The notes under the pieces are model-generated. The model was not told the origin of the DNA and did no database searches. It saw only the letters and a program-made list of their open reading frames with translations. From Pisaster brevispinus (Eukaryota > Echinodermata > Asteroidea > Forcipulatida > Asteriidae): 64,000 bases of DNA. Every line of letters begins with the position of its first letter. Position 1 is the first letter of the stretch. The translations under genes and the position numbers were made by a program. This document shows positions 52,701 through 61,700 of this stretch, in pieces. The stretch lies in NCBI GenBank assembly GCA_023634235.1, contig JAMKCF010000008.1, positions 13,235,676 to 13,299,675 of the forward strand, in the 5' to 3' direction.

Positions 52701-55700
52701 GAATGGAGGACATATTGTCCTTTTTGTTATAGGTCCCGATTTGAATGTGTATACCTACGTACCCACAGAAGGATATTTAAAAAACAATATGCCCCTTATG
52801 TGGCTTCACCAAATGCAGGGCATGTTTCCTTTATATCAGATTAGTACTTTAATCAATCAATAATCTGAAGAAATTATTCCAAATACCAACCTAATGGTAC
52901 TACAGTCACAGTGAATGTGCAGAAAGCTTGGTTGTTGGCAGCGTCGGTGAATGTGTAGGTAACCTGGGTCTGTGTCCCACTGTTGAAGAAAGTTCCTGAT
53001 TCTCTGGTCTGTGTGGTTGTGAATGCTCCAGAGTTATCAGTAACTGTGGGTTCATTCCAAGACACAGAGGTCCCTGTGCTCTGGAAGGGAACTGTCACTG
53101 AGGTGCTCTCTGGACAAACTGCAACAACTGGGGCTTCATTATCTCCTATGAATTTGAATAGAAAGAAACAATACTATACAAATATGGCAAAAAAGAATGG
53201 ACAGGCTGCAAATATTGATTGTCATTATGTCCACCTAAATGGGAAACAAGTTTGAGCTTTTGAAGGTTTCACCATACCATTACAGAATTTCGGCCGCAGC
53301 TCACGGCTGAGGTTCTGTAAATCGCGGTAAATGTCCACTAAATTTTCTCACACGGCAACATCAAATCTCAAAGCCAACTATGAAAACCTTTGCTGTTTTT
53401 CCCTTGACATGGTCTTAATGTGGCAACAATATTTCCAAAGGAAATTTTTTTTTCAAAAAGCTCAAAAAAGTTCTGGAAAATAATATTGCAGGTGGACACA
53501 GTCAATGTTTCAGAACACCAATGTGAAGTGGTTTATAATTGTGATTGTCGAGATGGGCTTAGCTAATCTTCCATCTTGCTATCACTAAACCCCTACAATA
53601 CCTTCCAATTAAATGCTTCAATGATTACCTTGTTGGATAACTCTCACAAGGAATGTACAAGTAGCTTGGTTTCCAGCAGCATCAGCAAATGTGTAGGTGA
53701 CCTGAGAGTCACCAACAGCAAAGAATGCTCCTGAGGTACGTGTCTGTGTGGTATCAAAGGCTCCAGAGTTATCAACTACAGTTGGCTCGGTCCATGTCAC
53801 TGTTGTTCCAGGGGTCAGGAATGTGACAAATGTGGTGATGTCGTCTGGGCAAAAGGTCACAACTGGAGCTGAAGTGTCACCTATGAGGAAAAACAAATGG
53901 ATAAAAGAAACAAGTATTAGATTTGAAATATTAAGATAAGTCGTGTTTGATAAACAACTGCTTCGCAAGCTAGTCTGTTTCATGACATCTGATCGAGAGT
54001 GTCCAAAAACAAAATGCTTCTTGGAAGACCAACCCACGCATTCAGTTTTGAGTTGGTGTGCTAAGTTTTTCTTGCATCATTGCCCGTACACCCATGCTTA
54101 TGGATCCAGTTTGTGGGGTCCTCCATTGTTCAACCGAATGGAGGACATATTGTCCTTTTTGTTATAGGTCCCGATTTGAATGTGTATACCTACGTACCCA
54201 CAGAAGGATATTTAAAAAACAATATGCCCCTTATGTGGCTTCACCAAATGCAGGGCATGTTTCCTTTATATCAGATTAGTACTTTAATCAATCAATAATC
54301 TGAAGAAATTATTCCAAATACCAACCTAATGGTACTACAGTCACAGTGAATGTGCAGAAAGCTTGGTTGTTGGCAGCGTCGGTGAATGTGTAGGTAACCT
54401 GGGTCTGTGTCCCACTGTTGAAGAAAGTTCCTGATTCTCTGGTCTGTGTGGTTGTGAATGCTCCAGAGTTATCAGTAACTGTGGGTTCATTCCAAGACAC
54501 AGAGGTCCCTGTGCTCTGGAAGGGAACTGTCACTGAGGTGCTCTCTGGACAAACTGCAACAACTGGGGCTTGATTATCTCCTGTTGAATTTGAATAGAAA
54601 TTAGCAGTTTGTGTCATTCAAACAAGAAGCCTAAGTTCACAACCAAAGATTATAACCCCCCCCCCCCCCAAGAATTGTGATTGTTCAGCCTTGGTTCGGC
54701 TATTCTTTCATTTTGGTATTTACCCCTACAAAACCTTCCAATTTAATTTTTCAATGATTACCTTGTTGGATAACTCTCACAAGGAATGTACAAGTAGCTT
54801 GGTTTCCAGCTGCATCAGCAAATGTGTAGGTGACCTGAGAGTCACCAACAGCAAAGAATGCTCCTGAGGTACGTGTCTGTGTGGTATCAAAGGCACCAGA
54901 GTTATCAACTACAGTTGGCTCTGTCCATGTCACTGTTGTGCCAGGGGTCAGGAATGTGACAAATGTGGTGATGTCGTCTGGGCAGAAGGTCACAACTGGA
55001 GCTGAAGTGTCACCTTTGAGGAAAAACAAATGGAATAAAAGAAACAAGTATTAGATTTGAAATATTAAGATAAGTCGTGTTTGATAAACAACTGCTTCGC
55101 AAGCTAGTCTGTTTCATGACATCTGATCGAGGAGGTCCAAAAATAAAAAGCTTCTTGGGGATCACAAGGCCAACCCCGTACCAAGTTTGGGGTTGGTACA
55201 CCGAGATTTCCTTGAGTTATCGCTCATACACCCACGCTTTCAGATCCAATTTGTGGGGTCCTCCATTGTTCAACCCGAACAGAGGACCTATTTTCTTCTT
55301 TGTTATAGGTCCCCGATTTGAAAGTGTATACCTACCGTACCCACAGAAGAATATGTTCAAGCAAATATGCCTCGTGGCTTCACCGAATGCAGGGCATGTT
55401 TCCTTTATATCAGATTAGTACTTTAATCAATCAATAATCTGAAGAAATTATTCCAAATACCAACCTAATGGTACTACAGTCACAGTGAATGTGCAGAAAG
55501 CTTGGTTGTTGGCAGCGTCGGTGAATGTGTAGGTAACCTGGGTCTGTGTCCCACTGTTGAAGAAAGTTCCTGATTCTCTGGTCTGTGTGGTTGTGAATGC
55601 TCCAGAGTTATCAGTAACTGTGGGCTCATTCCAAGACACAGAGGTCCCTGTGCTCTGGAAGGGAACTGTCACCGAGGTGCTCTCTGGACAAACTGCAACA

Positions 55701-58700
55701 ACTGGGGCTTGATTATCTCCTATGAATTTGAATAGAAAGAAGCAATTTGTTTCATCAAAAAGTGAACACTAAAGCCATGATCAAAGATTGTTTTAAAAAA
55801 GAAAGTTATTGTCCAGCCTGGTTTGGCGATTCTTCCATCTTACTATTTACCCCTTCAATACCTTCCAACTAATTGTGTCAATCATTACCTTGTTGGATAA
55901 CTCTCACAAGGAATGTACAAGTAGCTTGATTTCCAGCAGCATCAGCAAATGTGTAGGTGACCTGAGAGTCGCCAACAGCAAAGAATGCTCCTGAGGTACG
56001 TGTCTGTGTGGTATCAAAGGCTCCAGAGTTATCAACTACAGTTGGCTCTGTCCATGTCACTGTTGTGCCAGGGGTCAGGAATGTGACAAATGTGGTGATG
56101 TCGTCTGGGCAAAAGGTCACAACTGGAGCTGAAGTGTCACCTATGAGGAAAAACAAATGGAATAAAAGAAACAAGTATTAGATTTGAAATATTAAGATAA
56201 GTCGTGTTTGATAAACAACTGCTTCGCAAGCTAGTCTGTTTCATGACATCTGATCGAGAGTGTCCAAAAACAAAATGCTTCTTGGAAGACCAACCCACGC
56301 ATTCAGTTTTGAGTTGGTGTGCTAAGTTTTTCTTGCATCATTGCCCGTACACCCATGCTTATGGATCCAGTTTGTGGGGTCCTCCATTGTTCAACCGAAG
56401 GGAGGACATATTGTCCTTTTTGTTATAGGTCCCGATTTGAATGTGTATACCTACGTACCCACAGAAGGATATTTAAAAAACAATATGCCCTTATGTGGCT
56501 TCACCAAATGCAGGGCATGTTTCCTTTTTATCAGATTAGTACTTTAATCAATCAATAATCTGAAGAAATTAAACAAATGGAAAAATAGAAGAAAACAAGT
56601 GTTCCAATTAAAATATAGCATAACTTATATTGGTTTCCTTTAATATCAATTTCAGAAGCCATTCTTCCAAATACTTACTTACCTATTGATACTACGGTCA
56701 CAGTGAATGTGCAGAAAGCTTGGTTGTTGGCAGCGTCGGTGAATGTGTAGGTAACCTGGGTCTGTGTCCCACTGTTGAAGAAAGTTCCTGATTCTCTGGT
56801 CTGTGTGGTTGTGATTGCTCCAGAGTTATCAGTAACTGTGGGCTCATTCCAAGACACAGTGGTCCCTGTGCTCCCAAAGGGTACAGAGATGGCCATGTTG
56901 TCTGGGCAGTTGCTGACTACTGGTGCTTCTGTATCGCCTAAATTTTGGAGGGAGGACAGAATTGTTTTCAAGTTTACTTTTAAGTTTCAACATTATACTT
57001 TTAACAATGCACTTATAAAGGACTTTCCTCTTTGCATGCAGACTACAATAAAACTTTTTTTTAAAAGTTTTTGTTCATCAATCCTCATAGGCCAGCTTAG
57101 GCATTCTGGTCAGAAGCCGTCCCAAACCCTTCAACCTGTTGCTACTCACAGCTAGGGTTGGAACCCTTAACCGGTTAACCGTTTAACCGTGAAAAAAAGT
57201 ATATGAAATCTGAAACATAACCGAGAGTTAACAAAATGAGACGTTCCTTTTCTATTAAATTTCATCCCCAGAAAGAATGATTGACCATTCATTTGGTGGA
57301 AGAACTGTCTTATCTTCATCTCGTTCAAAATGTAACACACTACCTCAATCCTGTACAATTTGTTATACATTTTCCTTTATTAGCCCCCAACACCTGCGGT
57401 TTGTGGTTTAGTGACTGTCAAGGTTGGGCATAGTCAGAGCCGGATATTGAGAGAGTTGTAACAACTTGCGTCTAGAAGCCATTTTGTGTCCAAAAAAAAT
57501 GCATGGACGACTATGGGGTACATAACTAGTCTGCCAATTGGATTGTGCTGCATTTGGACCGAAAATGGCATCCAAAGAAAACTGGTCCCTCTGTGTTGCC
57601 TCTGATTATCTCTGGTAATCCTGATCGATCCTGGAAAGTGTGTTGATATCTGCTCCTTTTACAGGTCAGCTCTTAGTTCAGACTGGGATTGGTAGAAATG
57701 ATTAAACATTTAATCTGAAGTCACTTGTGGAACATGTGACCATTTAGGAAAATTAATGTAGATGCATAACACTACTCAGAGAAGTGGGTGATATTGGGGT
57801 AAAATACAAGCACGTCAAATTCCAGCAAAAAACACCAGATGGATTTTGCCCAATTTGGGATGGTTGGGGTGAAAGATAATTTTAAAGCATACTCTAGTCT
57901 CAAAACTTGTCACTGAGATAGCTGTTTAGTTAGTTGTTGGGCATGTCAAAACAATTAACTTACTCTGCTGGAACACTCTTACAGTGAAAGTACAAAGTGC
58001 CTGATTATTGGAAGCATCTGTGAAAGTGTAGGTGATAGGAGTGCTAGCACCGGTGGCAAAAAATGTCCCAGAAATGTGTGTCTGTGTGGTGTCAAATGCA
58101 CCAGAGTTGTCGACAGCTGTTGGGGCAGTCCACGTGACAGTGGTACCAGTAGATTGGAAGGGAACAAACATGGTGATATCGTCCGGGCAGAAGGTTACCA
58201 CTGGGGCATCATTATCAGCTAGGGAGGAGAAAAGAAAAGTTCATTTTAAAATTGTTCACCTTATTAGTAATATATAAAGTAATACACCACATAGGAAACT
58301 GACTGGGTAAATTTTATATATTTTGGGTTTGAACAAAGAAAATTTGACTGGAGCGGGACTTGAACCAATGACCTCCGGATTAATGTACCGGCACTCTACC
58401 AACTGAGCTATCCAACCCTATGTTGGCGGTCTCCCTATTAGTCAATGTCTTTGTTCGGGGGTGGCAGTCAGAAGCCATTCAATCGTAAGCTGCCGTGTAG
58501 CCAGGGATCACACCCAAGTTTACGATACAACCTGGGAAGCGGCAGCCAAGGGATCAGACTTTTTAATATTGTATATCAAGTAATAAACCACAAAGGAAAC
58601 TAACTGGGTAAATTTTATATATTTTGGGTTTGAACAAAGAAAATTTGACTGGAGCGGGACTTGAACCAATGACCTCCGGATTAATGTACCGGCACTCTAC

Positions 58701-61700
58701 CAACTGAGCTATCCAACCCTATGTTGGCGGTCTCCCTATTAGTCAATGTCTTTGTTTGGGGGTGCCAGTCAGAAGCCATTCAACCGTAAGCTGAATTGTA
58801 GCCAGGGATCACACCCAAGTTTACAATACAACCTGGGAAGCGGCAGCCAAGGGATCACCTTAAGGGGATGCGACTTTTTAATATATATATCAAACCCAAA
58901 ACTTATTAGTAATAGGAAGAACAATAATAACTGGAAATGCGTTTGTTGCATACAAACACGAGGGTATCGGGTATAACAAAAGAAAACAGCTGAGAAATGT
59001 ATGATACCATGGTGACGTAATGTAGTTTGTTGACTAATTACAGTTCCAAAATGGTGTATTGCTTGTCATGACTTTAATTTCAATTTAGCCATGGAAATAG
59101 GACCTCTCGTTTGAGGGCACGATAACATATGACATCAACAAACTTTTGTTCAGAAAGCTACAGACTTCACTATTTGCTTCAGACAGAGAAACCATATTAA
59201 AATTCTCATTTAATTTAGTTGCAGACACAATTAAATTTATATACTTTCCTTTTTTTACTTGAACTTTTGGTTTGGATGGGATGGAAGGGTGAAATTTGTG
59301 TCATGCATGACTATGAAATGTGACACCTGTAATGAGTTACAATGTCGCAAAGCCTCAGAATTTATGTCATGCCGTTGAAATTATACTTTTTGTTAAATAT
59401 TACCATTTGGTTTGATGTAAGTTGATACCTGATCAGGATGACGCCATCCATTTTATTTAATGAGTTACTTTACAAGCTACAATCTGGTATACGACTTGTC
59501 CTGATGGGACAATGTTAAGTCTGACTCTATGAGATATCTTATTAAAGTTGTGTAAATCCTACAAAAACATTTTTTTCTGAGTATGGAGAGTGGTCACAGG
59601 AGGGCGCTTTACAAGTTAACTTGGGTTCTTTGCCACATAAAAACAATTCCTCTGATCCCTTTTTTAACAGACGACGAGTCAGAGCTAGGCAGTGACGTGA
59701 TAAATCTGTAAAAACCAACAGTAAATTGGTACAGTGCCCTCCCTTAAAAACTCTCCACGGGAGGGTGCTATACAAGTTCACCACTGTTTTTACAGAAATG
59801 TCTGTGCCGACACGTCAACTGGGAAATGCCGATGTCGATGACCAATCATCTTAAATATCATCAACAAAAGGTGCAAAACACTTGATCAAACTACTGCCTT
59901 ATAAAAAACAGTGCATGATGAGCTTAATTGCTTGGCCACGTCACGTACTAGAAGAGAGTGAAAAAGACAGCGCAACAAGTTTGACAATGAAAAAGGCTTA
60001 AGGCTGGTCATGGGTTTTCAAGTATTTCTGCAACAGTCCCAACATTTTCTTAAAATCATCTTACATAAAAAGCGATATCTAAAGTTCCCACTCACCAAGT
60101 GATATGACTGTCACGTCAAAAGTGCAATCTGCTGTGTTTCCGGATGAATCTGTCCATCTGTACAACACCGAGGTTGTTTGTCCGACGGTGAACTGGCTGC
60201 CGGACACTGGGGTTCGAATAGTAAGGGTTGGCGTGCCCAGGTTGTCGGTAGCTGTTGGCTCAACCCAGGAGACAGCGATGGACGACGCACCAAAGGATGC
60301 AGTGCGGGTAAACGACTGAGGACAGTTCGTTATCGTTGGTGGGATGTTATCCACTGAAACAAAAATAACTATTCAATGAGTTTCTGCCGGTACACTTTGT
60401 TGTTCATATTTTTAATTGCTCGGTAAGATAATTTGCAAAACAACTTTTAGCAGAAATGTCCTGGTAACATAAGAACATATTGAAGCGTGTAACTTGATTT
60501 AGACTCAGCATATTATAGTGATCTTCAGGTGTGCTAATATCATGAGAAAGTATTTGCCAGGAAGTATTTATAAGAGTGCAGGTGTCAATTTTAAAATTAC
60601 CATAAACAAATTGATTTTGCTTTTGAGCAGGACAGCCCCTTGTGGACTTTGTTGTTTCATCAACAGAGCTGCCAAGAATTACATCTCGCAATCAGGGAGG
60701 TTTTGTACACCAATCAGGGAGAATTACTTGTGACAAAATTTCTGTAATCAGGTAGAGTTCAAATTTGTTCATCAGAAAAACGAAAAAAAAAGGCTGATTT
60801 ACAGTGACTTTTCGGGGGGGGGGTGGTAGCTGTCACAATACATGCTTATTGTAAATGAGGCAAAATGTATTCTTTTGACAGCAGTCCTTTGTTGGCTTAT
60901 GAATGTTGCTTTTTATAATTTGTATTTTCCCTCGGATGTAACGACAAAATTCCACGTACCAAACTGCACAGTCACTTGGAATGAGCACACGGCAGTATTG
61001 CCTGACGCATCAGTGAAGACATATGTAACCTGTGTATTGCCAATAGGGAAATTGTCTCCAGGAGAGTTGGAAGCTTGTGTGGTAACCTGCGAGATATCAG
61101 TTGCAGTTGGGACATTCCAAAACACTGTAGTACCCTGGTTGCTGGCCGATGTAAGAACAATATTGCTTGGGCATCCAGTGACAACTGGCGGAGTGGAATC
61201 AACTGCGAGAAGAAAAACAAAATGCAATACTCAATGACATTGTTTGAAGCTTCAGGTCATTTTGATTCGCAAGAATCCACACACACACACAAAATAATAA
61301 ATTGCATGTTTGATGCCTAAATTTAAAAAGTAGCCAAACTGATAACAACATTGTATTAGGGAAAACATACTGATCGAGGTTCACTGCTGTTGGTGTGTTA
61401 ATCTAAACCCAAGCTTGTTTTTTTGTAACACGTGAAATATTTTTCCATTTGGAACCTACTCATAATTATGCATTTTTGCACAGGAATGTTAATCCCTCTT
61501 TTGACAAAGAATCCCTTTCATCTAGGATTTACAGCAACGGAGGATTTACATAAATATGCAAAGCTTTAGCTCTTGGTGGTATCTTTTAAGTACATTTGTG
61601 AAGAAGCAAATGTACTTTACAAGAAAGGTTTTTAGAAAGTCAAAGAAATGCAGATCTACTGTCAAACAAACAGAGGGAGAAGCTCAAACAGTGTCAAACA

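Larger units (their letters stand above)
47139..54325. repeat. Tandem array: five near-identical 1,436-bp units, each with two HYR exons and two introns
   Basis: A exons at 47140, 48584, 50019, 51454, 52891 and 54326 are 1,444, 1,435, 1,435, 1,437 and 1,435 bp apart; the B exons between them keep the same spacing. Introns are as similar as exons, so copies are recent or homogenised. Each unit carries a 300-bp intronic insertion (with GGCCGCAGCTCACGGC) that the outer B-A pairs lack. Collapse or expansion during assembly is possible. Confidence 0.9.

Noticed and set aside
47232..53255. Open frames of about 90 codons on the plus strand over the A-type HYR exons
   Set aside because: They are antisense to well-supported HYR exons, recur only because the unit is repeated, and have no splice or domain support.
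54655..54670. Poly-C run in the intron near HYR8-HYR9
   Set aside because: Simple homopolymer, like the one at 41437; noted only as an assembly risk.
48194..56558. Repeated plus-strand open frames of 70-120 codons in the array introns
   Set aside because: They occur only because the intron is duplicated. Small indels change the frame between copies, which is not how a coding region behaves.
57150..57190. Possible hAT transposon terminus with CCGGTTAACCG motifs
   Set aside because: No matching opposite end or target-site duplication could be found.
58340..58720. tRNA-like sequences with GCTCAGTTGGTAGAG and GGTTCAAGTCCC boxes
   Set aside because: Multi-copy, with shared non-tRNA flanks and imperfect anticodon and T arms; read as SINE heads rather than tRNA genes.
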